NCBI GenBank assembly: GCA_964642855.1
Contig: CAZXSK010000010.1
Location: 12,671-76,670 of the forward strand
Direction: 5' to 3'
Source: CAZXSK01 sp964642855
GTDB taxonomy: Bacteria; Planctomycetota; Phycisphaerae; SM23-33
Length of the DNA: 64,000 nucleotides
The number at the start of each line of letters is the position of its first letter. Position 1 is the first letter of the stretch. Both the position numbers and the translations under genes were made by a program. This document shows positions 1 through 9,701 of this stretch, one piece after another. The notes below the pieces were generated by a model. The model had not been told where the DNA came from, did not search any database, and saw only the letters and a list, made by a program, of their open reading frames with translations.

Positions 1-105
1 GATACTTTCCTAACTGCCGAATTTCTTTCGCACCCAATCAACTCGCTCCAGAATCCGCTGGCGCAAAGTCTTGGGGGCGGAACGGGCGGAAGGTATGCTG
101 GGTCC

Positions 106-1266
106 ATGCCCGCACCCGATACGCACAGCAAGAGCTGCCCTGCCCGCTCCGATCGCAGCACGGCCAGACCCAGAAGTCAGGCAGCCATCGTACTCTGCCT
201 CGCCGCCACGACACTCCTGGCAGCCGCTTCGGTTGCATGTGCGTTTGTCGGACCCGAGAAGTCAGCCGCTTTTCTTCACTCCGCGGCCGGCCTGCCGCTT
301 TGGGGGGTGACTCTCGGCGCCCTGCTTTGTGTGTTCCTTCTGTATCCGCGCCTACTCCGCAAGCCGGGCCTGCTGATGGCGCATTGGGCAGCGCTGGCCG
401 TGATGGCCGGGGGAATGCTGGGGGCCCAGGAAACCCAGAGATTCCTGATGCAGCGCAGCGGCCGATCGAACCCCATCGAAGGCTACCTGGTGGCAGGGCC
501 CGGCCAGGAAACCCGGAGAATCGTCGATTTCCGGGACAACCGATTGCTGGTTCGGGGCGAACTGCCCTTCTCACTGCGGATCGAGCGGTTCTGGACCGAG
601 TACTACCCGGTGCCCCCCTACCGTCCGTGGCGGCTGCTCGGGGGGTATCTGCAGGATGCCAACGCCTCAAGGCCGGACGCCTGGAGCCTTCGGGCCATTC
701 CCGTGGATGTCGGCGAGCCGACCGCCTTCCCCCCCCCGCCCTACGAGACCGCCGCAGTCGATGTTTCAATCGTCGTCCAGGCGATTACGTGGGAGCCCTG
801 GGACGGGGATTCTCCGTGGCCGGCGCCGGTGATCCCCGTCCAGCTGCGTCGGGGAGGGAAAACGGTCTACACGGTGCTGACGGCACCTGCGTCCTCGCCG
901 ACGGGGCGGATGGAGCTTGCCGAAGTCTTCCCATCGACAGAGGCCTGGAGGAAGGCGGGTTCGCCCACGTTGTTCGTCACCAGGCCGCCCCCGGCCGTTC
1001 GCGACTACCTGACGGAGCTGACGGTCCTGGACGATAACCAGGAGAAGGTTCACCGGACCATCGAGGTCAACCGTCCTCTGCGCTACGGAAACTACCACCT
1101 GTACCAGCAGGACCCGATCGGTCAGGACTTCGCGGTCGTCAAGGCGGTTCGAGACCCCGGCTGGCCGATCGTGCTGGCGGGGCTGCTTCTCGGGGCAGCG
1201 GGGCTCGTGCTCCAACTGCTGATCCTCCCGGCTGCGGCCTGGCTCCTCCGGCGGAGGCAACCGTGA
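106..1266 (+). CDS. resB: Cytochrome c biogenesis protein ResB/Ccs1-like
   Basis: Membrane partner of CcsA in system II cytochrome c maturation, which delivers reduced heme and apocytochrome for covalent attachment outside the cytoplasmic membrane. The 386-aa product has a hydrophobic segment near residues 25-48, two more around 67-108, a large extracytoplasmic domain, and a final membrane helix near 352-382. Family-like features are the stretch VNRPLRYGNYHLYQQDP followed by V.KAVRDPGWP just before the last helix, which is how ResB proteins end. It is on the short side for ResB. The downstream ccsA overlaps its stop codon, so the two are translated together. The start codon has only a distant purine-rich stretch (GGAAGG, about 12 nt upstream), so the exact N-terminus is uncertain. 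Confidence 0.85.
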   Translation: MPAPDTHSKSCPARSDRSTARPRSQAAIVLCLAATTLLAAASVACAFVGPEKSAAFLHSAAGLPLWGVTLGALLCVFLLYPRLLRKPGLLMAHWAALAVMAGGMLGAQETQRFLMQRSGRSNPIEGYLVAGPGQETRRIVDFRDNRLLVRGELPFSLRIERFWTEYYPVPPYRPWRLLGGYLQDANASRPDAWSLRAIPVDVGEPTAFPPPPYETAAVDVSIVVQAITWEPWDGDSPWPAPVIPVQLRRGGKTVYTVLTAPASSPTGRMELAEVFPSTEAWRKAGSPTLFVTRPPPAVRDYLTELTVLDDNQEKVHRTIEVNRPLRYGNYHLYQQDPIGQDFAVVKAVRDPGWPIVLAGLLLGAAGLVLQLLILPAAAWLLRRRQP

Positions 1267-2051
1267 TGCTCGCCGCGTTCACCGTCAAGACCTCGCTGCA
1301 GGGGTTGTTGATCTACCTGACGATGGGGCTGCTGCTTGTGGGCGCACTGCTGTTCCTTCTGCGGCGACGCCGTCTGGCCTGGTCGGCATACGCTGCAGCT
1401 TTCGCCGCCGCGGTTGCATCGATCGTCTGGCGAGGGCTGCACACCGGGCACCCCCCCATGCAGAACCTGTTTGAGGTGTTCCTGGTGCTTTCGGCGCTGC
1501 TTTGGCCGGTAAGCGTGCTGGCGCTGCGCATGGCTGGGCTGCGGCAGGAATGGCTGGACTGCCTGCTGGCCGCGGTGGTCCTGGTGCCGGCGGGGTTCGT
1601 GTTCTCCGAAGAGGTCCAGGAGCTTCCGCCCGCGCTGCAGAGCCCGCTGTTCGTTCCCCACGTGCTGGCGTATCTGCTGTCCTACGTGCTCGTGACGAAG
1701 GCTGCATTCGCCTCCGTCGGCGCGTGGCTGGGGAGGGCGAAATCAGCCGGGGCCCGGGCGGCCGATGGACTCGCCTCGGCGGGGCTTGCCTTCATGACGA
1801 CCGGCCTGGTCCTGGGAGCCTGGTGGGGCAAGCTGGCATGGGGCGACTGGTGGAACTGGGACCCCAAGGAGATGTGGTCCCTGGCGGCCTGGCTGGTGCT
1901 GGTCGGTACGTTCCAGCTTCGCCTGCTCCGGCCCGACGGCTTGGCCCGACTGCGGACCGTTCTTCTCCTGCTCGTGCTGCTGCTGGTGCTGATCACCCTC
2001 ACGTGGGCCAACCTGTCCCGGGCATTCTCGGGACTGCACAGCTACGCATGA
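1266..2051 (+). CDS. ccsA: Cytochrome c assembly protein CcsA/ResC (heme handling)
   Basis: Polytopic 261-aa protein of the CcmC/CcmF/CcsA family that presents heme at the outer membrane face for cytochrome c synthesis. The tryptophan-rich WWD motif is obvious (WGDWWNWDPKE, about residues 192-202), and candidate heme-ligand histidines flank it (LHTGH near 59-62, PHVLAY near 131, and LHSYA at the C-terminus). About seven to eight hydrophobic helices are visible. The ATG at 1266 sits 8 nt after GGAGG and overlaps the resB TGA by one base. A GTG three bases earlier is a possible alternative. With resB it forms the complete system II synthetase pair. Confidence 0.93.
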   Translation: MLAAFTVKTSLQGLLIYLTMGLLLVGALLFLLRRRRLAWSAYAAAFAAAVASIVWRGLHTGHPPMQNLFEVFLVLSALLWPVSVLALRMAGLRQEWLDCLLAAVVLVPAGFVFSEEVQELPPALQSPLFVPHVLAYLLSYVLVTKAAFASVGAWLGRAKSAGARAADGLASAGLAFMTTGLVLGAWWGKLAWGDWWNWDPKEMWSLAAWLVLVGTFQLRLLRPDGLARLRTVLLLLVLLLVLITLTWANLSRAFSGLHSYA

Positions 2052-2203
2052 CGACGGGCCGGCCGGGGTGAACACCGCGCCTCGCCCGGAAGACCCCAAG
2101 CCCACCGGGCCGGAACGAGACGCATCGGCCGGGGTTTCAGGATCGACAACGCATCGAAGGCCGGGCGGGCCGCCTGACGTGGAAAGAGAACGGGAGAATC
2201 AGC

Positions 2204-3850
2204 ATGGATCGCACGATCGGATGGATCGCCGTGTTCTGCCTGGTCGGCGGAATCATCCCGGCCGGGCGGGCGGACGAAGTCGACGACCTCGTCACGAAGC
2301 TCAAGCCCGAGGTCCGGTTCCGGGACCACACGCCGGACTTCTCCGTCGAGAAGAAGACCTTCACGTTCCACCAGATGCCGACCGAGAACAACCCGTCGGG
2401 CAAGACGCAATGGCCGTTCTGGGTGATCAAGGATGGCCGGAAGCACGTGGCGATTGTCTGCATCAAGGGCTTCCACAGCGGCACGGTGTACCTTCTCACG
2501 CATGACCCGACCAAGGCGTCAACGAAGCTCGAGATGCCCACCGAGCGGTGGCACATCGACACGGCTATCGGGTCGGAGATCCGCACCGACTGCTTCATCC
2601 CGCCCAGCGAAGGCGACAAGGACAAGACTTACGACTGGTCGAAGGGTGGGGAGACCCTCACGCTGGTCCGCAGGTTCAAGGGCAAGGCGAAGTACTACAA
2701 GTGGCCCAACGCCCACCGCAGAAAGATGGACCAGACCATCGACACGACCAACACGATCGTGCTTCGCTGCGACCCGGTGTTCGGGTACGTGGTCGAAGCC
2801 ACCTTCGACTCCAAGGCCAAGCCGATCCCCAGACGCATCGAGTATGTCTCTGCCGCCCCGGCCGGGAGGTACTCACTCTGGCCCGGCACGGAGACCTGCT
2901 ATCGTACGGCGATCACGCCCGAGGGTGAGAAAGGCTACAGCGGGTACTACCTGAACCTCGCAGCGATCGACCTGTGCGACAACAACCGCAAGAAGTTCCG
3001 CTGCCGGGATGGCGGCTTCGCCTCCTTCCTCAACGACAAGACCGGCTGGAGCCCGACGACCACCCTGGACGGGGGCGTCGCGAACCTGGTGGTCTGCAAT
3101 GCCCACGCCGACGTTGATTTCGACGTACAGTGGCCGAAGGTCAAACCGGACGGCCAGGGCATGGGGCACCTCGTGGTGAAGCATCGGTTGCTCTTCCTGC
3201 CGCCCAAGCTCACCAGGCACGTCTGGGACCGCATGGAGGTCCGCTTCAAGGACCTCCGGAAGGTTGCGATCCGCCTGGGTGACACCGAAACATTCGAGGA
3301 TCAGCCGCTGCCCCTGACTACCCGCGTCCGCGGCCTGTCATTCGCCGGCCCCGGCCCGAAGATCACCACGGACGACGCCCATTCGGGCAAACGATCCATG
3401 GTGGTAGATGGTCGCGTCTGGCCGAACCTTCCGCAGATCGCCCTCAAGCCGAATACCCGCTATCACATGGAAGCCTGGATCAAGGTCACGCCCTGGTCAG
3501 AGACACAGAAGAAACAGCACCTCGAGAAGATCAGGAAGGACAATCTCAAGCGGGAGGAGAAGGGCAAGCCGCTTCGCGAGGTCCCGGACATCGACGATCT
3601 CAAGGCCCGGGCTTACATCCGCGGCGACTTCTACCAGTGGACGCCCCACAGCCCCGACCGCGCGAAGCGTCAGCAGACCTCCGACGCCCTGCCGGGCAAG
3701 GGCTGGCAGAAAGTCACGCTCGATTTCACCACCCCCAGATGGGGGCCGTTCATCGACGTAGTGTTCGTCTGCGAGAACGGAACAGCCCTGGTCGACGACT
3801 TCGTTCTGCGTCCAGAAGAAAGCGAGGCGACCTCCGCCTTGGCAGAATAG
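2204..3850 (+). CDS. Secreted protein of unknown function with C-terminal carbohydrate-binding-like domain
   Basis: 548 aa. The N-terminus is a signal peptide (hydrophobic GWIAVFCLVGGII, then AGRA before DEVDD), so the protein is exported. I do not recognise a catalytic family in the central 350 residues, which are rich in W, Y and charged residues. From about residue 370 a beta-rich region begins TFEDQPLPL and continues with DDAHSGKRSM and LKPNTRYHMEAWIKV. These are typical of CBM4/9/16-like jelly-roll modules, where HSGKRSL marks the start and Y.F..WVK the first core strand. It ends at a FVDDF-like strand (ALVDDFVL), also typical. The start has GGGAG 7-8 nt upstream. The gene converges on the LEPR-XLL gene, with a shared hairpin between them. 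A polysaccharide-related role is inferred only. Confidence 0.75.
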   Translation: MDRTIGWIAVFCLVGGIIPAGRADEVDDLVTKLKPEVRFRDHTPDFSVEKKTFTFHQMPTENNPSGKTQWPFWVIKDGRKHVAIVCIKGFHSGTVYLLTHDPTKASTKLEMPTERWHIDTAIGSEIRTDCFIPPSEGDKDKTYDWSKGGETLTLVRRFKGKAKYYKWPNAHRRKMDQTIDTTNTIVLRCDPVFGYVVEATFDSKAKPIPRRIEYVSAAPAGRYSLWPGTETCYRTAITPEGEKGYSGYYLNLAAIDLCDNNRKKFRCRDGGFASFLNDKTGWSPTTTLDGGVANLVVCNAHADVDFDVQWPKVKPDGQGMGHLVVKHRLLFLPPKLTRHVWDRMEVRFKDLRKVAIRLGDTETFEDQPLPLTTRVRGLSFAGPGPKITTDDAHSGKRSMVVDGRVWPNLPQIALKPNTRYHMEAWIKVTPWSETQKKQHLEKIRKDNLKREEKGKPLREVPDIDDLKARAYIRGDFYQWTPHSPDRAKRQQTSDALPGKGWQKVTLDFTTPRWGPFIDVVFVCENGTALVDDFVLRPEESEATSALAE

Positions 3851-3877
3851 CCCGGAATCAGCAGACCCCTGCATACG

Positions 3878-3909
3878 GCGAGAGGCCCGCCGGTAGGCCG
3901 ACCTCTCGC
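3878..3909. terminator. Hairpin between convergent genes (likely bidirectional terminator)
   Basis: GCGAGAGG (3878-3885) pairs with CCTCTCGC (3902-3909) around a GC-rich loop that can pair further. It lies between the stop of the secreted protein (3850) and the stop of the LEPR-XLL gene (3953). On the plus strand it is followed by a weakly T-rich stretch only. Confidence 0.55.
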
Positions 3910-3952
3910 TTACTCCTTGTTCGTCTCGCCAGGCGCCCAGCCATACGGCTGG

Positions 3953-6900
3953 TTACCCCAGGGGGACTTCCAGTGCCAGAAGATCCAGAACGTTGACGAG
4001 GTCTTCGCTCGTCGCATCGGGTCGAAAGGCCGCTCCGTCAGGGGCTCCGATCGCGTGGCGGTTGCCTTGCTGCCGGCCTGCCGGTTGGGCGTGTCGTCCG
4101 CTCCCTGAAAGGCCTGGCGCAATCTCCGGACGGTGGGTCAGGAAGCCCAGGGGTTCCGAGGCGGTCGAAACCTGTTGGTCGCCTGCTGCACCCGCCGCGT
4201 CGATCATCTCGACGTGCAGGTCTTCCTCAGCCATCGGTTGCTCCTGCCAAGCCGTCAGAACCGTCGAGGAAGAGGGGGCCCGGGGAGGGATTGTCTCTGA
4301 CAGGTAGCTGGCCACCGCAGCGTCGGCATCGATGACCGTCACGACGCTGTCGCCGTCGCTGTCGCCGTCTTCCCAGGTAGCGGGGGTTCTGCCGATCCGT
4401 GCAACGACCGTTGCCGCCTCCAGGAAGGAGACCGATCCGCTCCGATCGAGATCACCGGGCTGGTACTGCTGCACGGTGACGGACACTTCATTGGAGTACG
4501 GCGAGTAGACGTCTCCGCTCAGGCGGTGCGCTCGGACCCGGTACGTGTAGGTGGTGCCTGTTGTCAGATCGATGTCCTCAAACGCAAAGACCGTCTTCCC
4601 GAGCTGCCCGATCTCCTGGAAGGCCCCTCCCTCCTCCTTGCGTTCCACCAGGAAGTAGTTCTTCAGGCTGGCGTTGTCGACCCACTCCAAAGACGCGGTG
4701 TTCGCGCCGCTCTGAGAGGCCTGCAGTTGCGGGGCGTACATCTGGTCGGCCCATCCGCCCCACGTCACCAGGTACGACTCGTCGCTGGAACCCCGCTCCG
4801 GCTGGGCTGCGTTGGCGGTCGTAATGACGCGCCCGTCCTCGCTGTCCAGGGAAATCGCCGCTGCAGTCAACCCGTTCCGCGTGGCGATTCCATACCCGCC
4901 CGGCCTCTTGATGCTCCATCCGGAATTGCCCGACTCGGCCAGCGAAGTCCAGATCGTTCTGAAGGCGAAACTGCTGTGCAATTGCAGCAGGAACCCGTCG
5001 CCCGAGTAGCTTCCGGTGGCCTGCCCTTCCACCATCTTCCCGTTGCGATTCTCGATGGCGTAAGCACTGACCCCCGCAACGTACACATTCCCGTCTTCGT
5101 CCGCAGTGATTCCGCGGGAGCGGATCGTATTGCCCGCTCCCCCGCTCAACCGGGCGATCAGCCAGGTCGCCTTGTCAATGGCGCCGGTGTAGGCGTCGTA
5201 GCGACCGATGAAGGTAATGTGATTGCTCGCGGTGTTGTAGGCAGAGTTGTATGCATCGGACTGGTAGAACACCGAGCCGTCCAGGCGGACGGAGGCGTCC
5301 TGGGGATCAAACAGGAAGGTGGAATTCCCGCCTGCCGATTCGCCGAGATAATACAGGTTTCCGTCCCGTCCGATGGAGATCCGATAGCCCCTGCTATCGG
5401 CCACGTTGGGAGCCTGCACGCCGGGCCGAAGCGTCGAACCGGGCCAATCGTAAAGCTTCCACTCGTAGCTGCTCATGTCACCGGTGTAGTCGAACGCGCG
5501 GACGAAGTTCACCTGAGCCGGCTCAGCCGAGGTGAACTTGTTGTTATACCCGCACACGTAGACCAACTGGCTGGAGGCATGGATCGCTACGTCCTCCAAA
5601 GCCGTGTCGCCAAGATGTCGCTCAGCGATCAGCTCGCCGTCCAGAACGCCGTCGGTGTCGTCATGGTCGTTCTCGAAGACCAGCACGTAGTGGTCGTATC
5701 CCGCCGACGGGTTCGAATAGATCGCGGCGACCACGCCGTCGCCCGCAGCCACCCTCTTGATGCTGTACGAAGCTGCATCCTCTCCGGCGCCGTACGTTGG
5801 GTTGCCCGCCGACCAGAGAACGCTGGAAGCGTCGCTTGAGAGAACCACCAGTCCCGTATTGCGCACGGCCAGCGCGATGTCACCACTGGCCGCCAGTTCC
5901 ATGTCCCAGATGCCGTCTGGAGCGGCGTAGGACGTCTTGTCGCCGTCCTGGTAGTAGAAACCCGCCGTGCCGGGCAGCCGGGTGAGAGAAAGCAACTGGG
6001 TGCCCGTCTGGTCGTAGCGGACGACTGCACTGTCCCCCCCGCCGAGCAACTCCGTGGCTACCAGGCCTCCCGGCGCGAAGCCTTCGTCCAGGATGCCCGC
6101 CCAGACGATCGTACCGTCATCCTGAATGTCCACCGCCATGCCTGCGTCCTCTCCGTCGCCACCCACGTAGGTGCTGGTAAGAACGTCGAAGTCGTCGGTC
6201 CTGGCATTGGTGGTATTGATGGCGATGTTGGACCACGGCGACTGTCCCTCGCCGTTGTACGCACGCACGCGGTAGTAGTAGGTCGAGTCCACCTGCAGGC
6301 CGGTGTCATTGTAATACGCGGTGTCCGAAGCCAGCTCGGCGATCTGCTCCCAGGGCTGCAGCCCGTCGTCCGGATCCAGATAGGCCCGTTCCACGAGAAA
6401 TCCGTCCTCGTCGGTGGAATTGTCCTGCCAGCGGAGCTCGATCCGTTCGACCGGAGCTGCCCCCGCTTTCAGGAACGACGGCGGAAGAGGTCCGGGCGGA
6501 TAGGAGTCCACGAAACCCGCATTGGCCATGACCATGTTCCGGTAACTGGACGTCCAGCCCCACTGATCCGCCCCGAAGGCAAATGTCAGGGACGTATAGC
6601 CGTCCACGCCGAGGTAGATGTCCTCGATCACGTCACTCGTAGCTGCGGTGTAGAAGGCAAGCAGCGTCTGATTCGACGTTCCATAGTCGCCGTAGATCTC
6701 CACCTCGGGACGGTTTCCACTGTTGAAGGCGGGGTCGCTGAACAGGTCCATCCGGAAGATGTCTTCTCCCTCGGGAACGTAGTAGGTCAGATCGATCCCG
6801 CTGAACGGAGCCAGGCTGAACAGCACGCCCACGCCGTCGGAGAAGACTGTCCCGTCGGAAGCCTGCAACGCCGAGCCGTCAAACCAGGAATCTTCGTAGG

Positions 6901-9430
6901 CTCCTGCGGCGGGGTTTACGGTATGCGGTATGTCGATCGCGATCGGCCCGAGGTCGGCGAGTGAACGACTGGCGCTTGGAATGGCCTTTGCCACCGCCGA
7001 ATAGGACGAGTTCAGATCCGTCGGCGGATCCCCGAATGTCTGATGCGCCCGGACCCGGTAGAAGTACGGCATGCCCGCGGTGGGCACGTCATCGATGAAG
7101 AAGATCCGATCGCCGGTGTCGCCCGTAGTGGCACTGGAGTGTGTGCCAATCTCCGTCCATACGTCGTGATCGAGAGATCTTTCGATCCGGAAGTAGTCCT
7201 CGGTGGTCGACATGTCCGTCCAGGAGAGCACGATCTTTGAGTCATCACCCGACACTGCCGACGCTGTCACGCTCATGGGGGTGGCAGGGCCTGACGGAAC
7301 AGACGCGGCGAATGACGTGTCCGCCAGCACCAGCCCGAAGTGAGGATGCGATCCGTCGTAGTGATCCTCGTACACGGCGATGGTGAAAGTTTCGTGGCCC
7401 GCAAGATCGACGTACACGTCCTCCAGCACAGCAGCGTCGCCGGCCCCGTAGGAGAGATTGCCCTCATAGAGCAGTTCGGGGCTCGTCCCGAAGCGGCCAT
7501 CGGCCCCCCGGACGAAACTCCCGAACACCTTCAGCCTCAGATTCCGGGCCGTGGCCTGCGTGAAATCTCCCCGGCTGGGGTCCAGGAAAGCATCGAAGGT
7601 CAGTACCTGCTTGCCGCTGTCAACCGAGGGAGCGAAGAACGTGCAATAGGAGTCGGGATTGGTATACGCGATGCCTCCGTAGAAGCCCAAGCCACCCGAC
7701 GCACTCGTGCCGTCCGGCCTCTGGAAGCTCGACCCATCGTACCAGGAATCCACGTATACGCCGTTTCGCTGCTCCCCGTCGCTGCCGAACTCCTCGACGA
7801 TGGGAGTGAGAACTGCCGGCGACGGCAGGCTGGAGGCCGTCGCAGAGACCACAGGCGTGAACTGACTCCACCCGTCGGGCACTTCGTCGTTGTCAGTGTC
7901 CACGTATCCACGGACCCTGTACCAGTAGGTATTGCCCGCCACAGCCGACGTGTCCTGCCATGTCTCCCAGTTCACAACTCCCCCGTTGGTACCCGAGACA
8001 TCGTGCAGTGCCCACGTCTGGCCGCCATCGGCGCTGCGATGGATCTCGAAACCATCTTCGCCGGAGACATCGTCGTACCAGAAGAGGCCCGTCCTGTTGC
8101 CATCTCCACCGATGGCCGAGGCGACCAACCCCCGGCCGGCTCCCGCCAGCTCGTTCGGGTTCGACGTCACGAACTCCGCATCGCCAAAGACCACCCCCCC
8201 GTGAAGCCCCGGCGAGACGAACGTGTCGGTATCCAGCTGAATCGTAAAGGACGTCCGCGTTCCGAAATCCACGTAGATGTCGTCGTGCAACGGGGCATCG
8301 TCAGCCCCGAGCGTTACGTTGCTCTCGAAAAGAACCGACCCCCCGGAGACAATCCTGACGTGCATCCGTTCGCCGCTGATCGCCGGGAAGTCGCCTGCGC
8401 CGGCGTCTGCGAACAGGTCGAACCGGAGCACGCGGTTGGCCTCCGGAAGCTCCGTCAGGTCATACGTGGCTGAAAGCCCGGGGTAGAAGCCGTCGCCGTA
8501 ATAGAACCCCACGCCCTCGCTGTAGGCCTGGCCGGACTGCGTCATGAACTGCGAGCCGTCCCACCACTGCCGCGCATGGACCCCGCTGTTGGGGTCGACG
8601 TCGCCGGAAGCCACGGTGACTGAGGGGGTCATGTCCGCAAGAGCGGTGTACGAGTCCAGATCCACGGTGAACTCCGTCCACCGTTCCCACAGCCGTGTGG
8701 AGCCCCACGTGTCCGCGTCGTTCAGTATGCCGACCGCGGTGATATCCGTGAAATCCGCCGTCGCCACATTGAAGGGACCTGTCTGATCGAAGTCCAGCCC
8801 CGCCACGTCGGACGTGGGGGCATAGGCCGCCCAACTCATGTTCATCAGGTCATCGCCGGTCAGCCAGTTGACCCCTGACCCGAACGTGCCCTGCGAGACG
8901 TAGAAGTCGCTGCCATCCCGCACGACCCACCTTCCGGTCCCGCCCGGATAGACGACGTTCAGCCGGAGGTAGGTATCACTGTCGAACGTGATCGGCTGGC
9001 CGGGGTCATTCAGGAAGTCTTCCTTCTTCCAGTAGAACAGGGAGTGATAGGAACGGGCGGTCCCTTCCGACGTCTGGAACCGGATATTCACAAGCCCGTC
9101 ACCTTCCACCCGGTAGTTGTCGAAGTTCTCCGTGGCAGTCCCGTCGTGCGCAATCCCCACAACACCACCATAGAAGCGGGAACTCGTTCCCAAGTGGCTG
9201 GGCTGACCCTCACGGAAGGCGACCGAGTCACTGAAAAGCCGGCCTGCAGCTTGATCGTCCGCCAGGCCGTCGCCGTCGAAATCGCCGGCGTACGCGGTAT
9301 AGGCATCGAGACTGGGCGTGCCCGAATAGTCGCCGCCCCAATCCACGAGGACGGTACCGGACAGCAGCAATCGAGGTTCCAGAGATTCGAGAGAGAATAC
9401 GGATGGACACGGGCTGGCCTTCGGTTCCAT
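3953..9430 (-). CDS. Giant secreted LEPR-XLL protein with FN3-like repeats and dockerin-like domain
   Basis: 1825-aa surface or extracellular protein. The N-terminus carries SLEPRLLLSG (about residues 16-25), the LEPR-XLL motif of planctomycetal exported proteins. Then come an EF-hand-like DGDGLADD and three copies of a beta-sandwich module with a W(W/Y/F)DGS core and an FD.F.D strand. These alternate with FN3-like domains ending Y.YRVRA or similar (four in all). A region with SBBP/propeller-like strands follows (GITADEDGNVYVAGVS). Near the C-terminus is a dockerin-type pair: GDLDRSGSV and DGDSDGDSVV. About 100 residues follow it and end in VLDLLALEVPLG. The start at 9430 has GGAGG 7 nt upstream. 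A longer reading to 9553 would begin inside the promoter, so it is rejected. The function is likely adhesive or scaffolding; no catalytic domain was seen. Confidence 0.88.
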   Translation of the reverse strand: MEPKASPCPSVFSLESLEPRLLLSGTVLVDWGGDYSGTPSLDAYTAYAGDFDGDGLADDQAAGRLFSDSVAFREGQPSHLGTSSRFYGGVVGIAHDGTATENFDNYRVEGDGLVNIRFQTSEGTARSYHSLFYWKKEDFLNDPGQPITFDSDTYLRLNVVYPGGTGRWVVRDGSDFYVSQGTFGSGVNWLTGDDLMNMSWAAYAPTSDVAGLDFDQTGPFNVATADFTDITAVGILNDADTWGSTRLWERWTEFTVDLDSYTALADMTPSVTVASGDVDPNSGVHARQWWDGSQFMTQSGQAYSEGVGFYYGDGFYPGLSATYDLTELPEANRVLRFDLFADAGAGDFPAISGERMHVRIVSGGSVLFESNVTLGADDAPLHDDIYVDFGTRTSFTIQLDTDTFVSPGLHGGVVFGDAEFVTSNPNELAGAGRGLVASAIGGDGNRTGLFWYDDVSGEDGFEIHRSADGGQTWALHDVSGTNGGVVNWETWQDTSAVAGNTYWYRVRGYVDTDNDEVPDGWSQFTPVVSATASSLPSPAVLTPIVEEFGSDGEQRNGVYVDSWYDGSSFQRPDGTSASGGLGFYGGIAYTNPDSYCTFFAPSVDSGKQVLTFDAFLDPSRGDFTQATARNLRLKVFGSFVRGADGRFGTSPELLYEGNLSYGAGDAAVLEDVYVDLAGHETFTIAVYEDHYDGSHPHFGLVLADTSFAASVPSGPATPMSVTASAVSGDDSKIVLSWTDMSTTEDYFRIERSLDHDVWTEIGTHSSATTGDTGDRIFFIDDVPTAGMPYFYRVRAHQTFGDPPTDLNSSYSAVAKAIPSASRSLADLGPIAIDIPHTVNPAAGAYEDSWFDGSALQASDGTVFSDGVGVLFSLAPFSGIDLTYYVPEGEDIFRMDLFSDPAFNSGNRPEVEIYGDYGTSNQTLLAFYTAATSDVIEDIYLGVDGYTSLTFAFGADQWGWTSSYRNMVMANAGFVDSYPPGPLPPSFLKAGAAPVERIELRWQDNSTDEDGFLVERAYLDPDDGLQPWEQIAELASDTAYYNDTGLQVDSTYYYRVRAYNGEGQSPWSNIAINTTNARTDDFDVLTSTYVGGDGEDAGMAVDIQDDGTIVWAGILDEGFAPGGLVATELLGGGDSAVVRYDQTGTQLLSLTRLPGTAGFYYQDGDKTSYAAPDGIWDMELAASGDIALAVRNTGLVVLSSDASSVLWSAGNPTYGAGEDAASYSIKRVAAGDGVVAAIYSNPSAGYDHYVLVFENDHDDTDGVLDGELIAERHLGDTALEDVAIHASSQLVYVCGYNNKFTSAEPAQVNFVRAFDYTGDMSSYEWKLYDWPGSTLRPGVQAPNVADSRGYRISIGRDGNLYYLGESAGGNSTFLFDPQDASVRLDGSVFYQSDAYNSAYNTASNHITFIGRYDAYTGAIDKATWLIARLSGGAGNTIRSRGITADEDGNVYVAGVSAYAIENRNGKMVEGQATGSYSGDGFLLQLHSSFAFRTIWTSLAESGNSGWSIKRPGGYGIATRNGLTAAAISLDSEDGRVITTANAAQPERGSSDESYLVTWGGWADQMYAPQLQASQSGANTASLEWVDNASLKNYFLVERKEEGGAFQEIGQLGKTVFAFEDIDLTTGTTYTYRVRAHRLSGDVYSPYSNEVSVTVQQYQPGDLDRSGSVSFLEAATVVARIGRTPATWEDGDSDGDSVVTVIDADAAVASYLSETIPPRAPSSSTVLTAWQEQPMAEEDLHVEMIDAAGAAGDQQVSTASEPLGFLTHRPEIAPGLSGSGRHAQPAGRQQGNRHAIGAPDGAAFRPDATSEDLVNVLDLLALEVPLG

Positions 9431-9514
9431 TTTCGCCTCCGGGTAGAAAAGCCGTCCGCCCTCGGGACCTCGATCTCGACGAGCAGTCGGCAACTCCGCT
9501 GAAATGATGCATGC

Positions 9515-9543
9515 ATTATCCAGCGGAAGGCTGGAGGCGTCAA
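9515..9543 (-). promoter_or_regulatory. Sigma70-type promoter of the LEPR-XLL gene
   Basis: On the minus strand TTGACG (9543-9538) and GATAAT (9520-9515) are separated by exactly 17 nt. Transcription would start near 9508, leaving a leader of about 78 nt before the ATG at 9430. Just inside the start of transcription is the palindrome ATGCATGCAT (9508-9517). Confidence 0.7.
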
Positions 9544-9626
9544 TACGAAGCAACTCCGGAGATGGGGAAAAGGAGGTGTCCCGCCACGGAAGACAGAGCG
9601 AGGAAGGGAGTAGAGAGTATAGCGAA

Positions 9627-9659
9627 GCAGCGAGCGCCCCTCCGTGGGACGCCCGCTGC
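9627..9659 (-). terminator. Hairpin after the PEP-CTERM gene
   Basis: Ten-base arms GCAGCGAGCG (9627-9636) and CGCCCGCTGC (9650-9659) pair with one G-U. On the minus strand the stem is followed by TTCGCTATACTC, a poor T-tract. It separates the PEP-CTERM gene from the LEPR-XLL promoter. Confidence 0.45.
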
Positions 9660-9701
9660 CTCAGGCTTTACGCGTGCCTGATAGGGGGGTGGTCTGGTTA
9701 C

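Noticed and set aside
10..105. Minus-strand reading ending LERVDWVRKKFGS at the window start
   Set aside because: Looks protein-like for about 20 residues but has no open extension upstream past the resB start; too short to support.
4526..8473. Long plus-strand frames (4526-5839 and 7340-8473) within the LEPR-XLL gene
   Set aside because: Composition is the antisense image of FN3/beta-sandwich codons; no ribosome sites or recognisable domains.
3953..9430. Repeats in the giant gene considered as CRISPR or tandem DNA repeats
   Set aside because: The similarity is at protein level (diverged modules of hundreds of bases), not identical DNA repeats with spacers.
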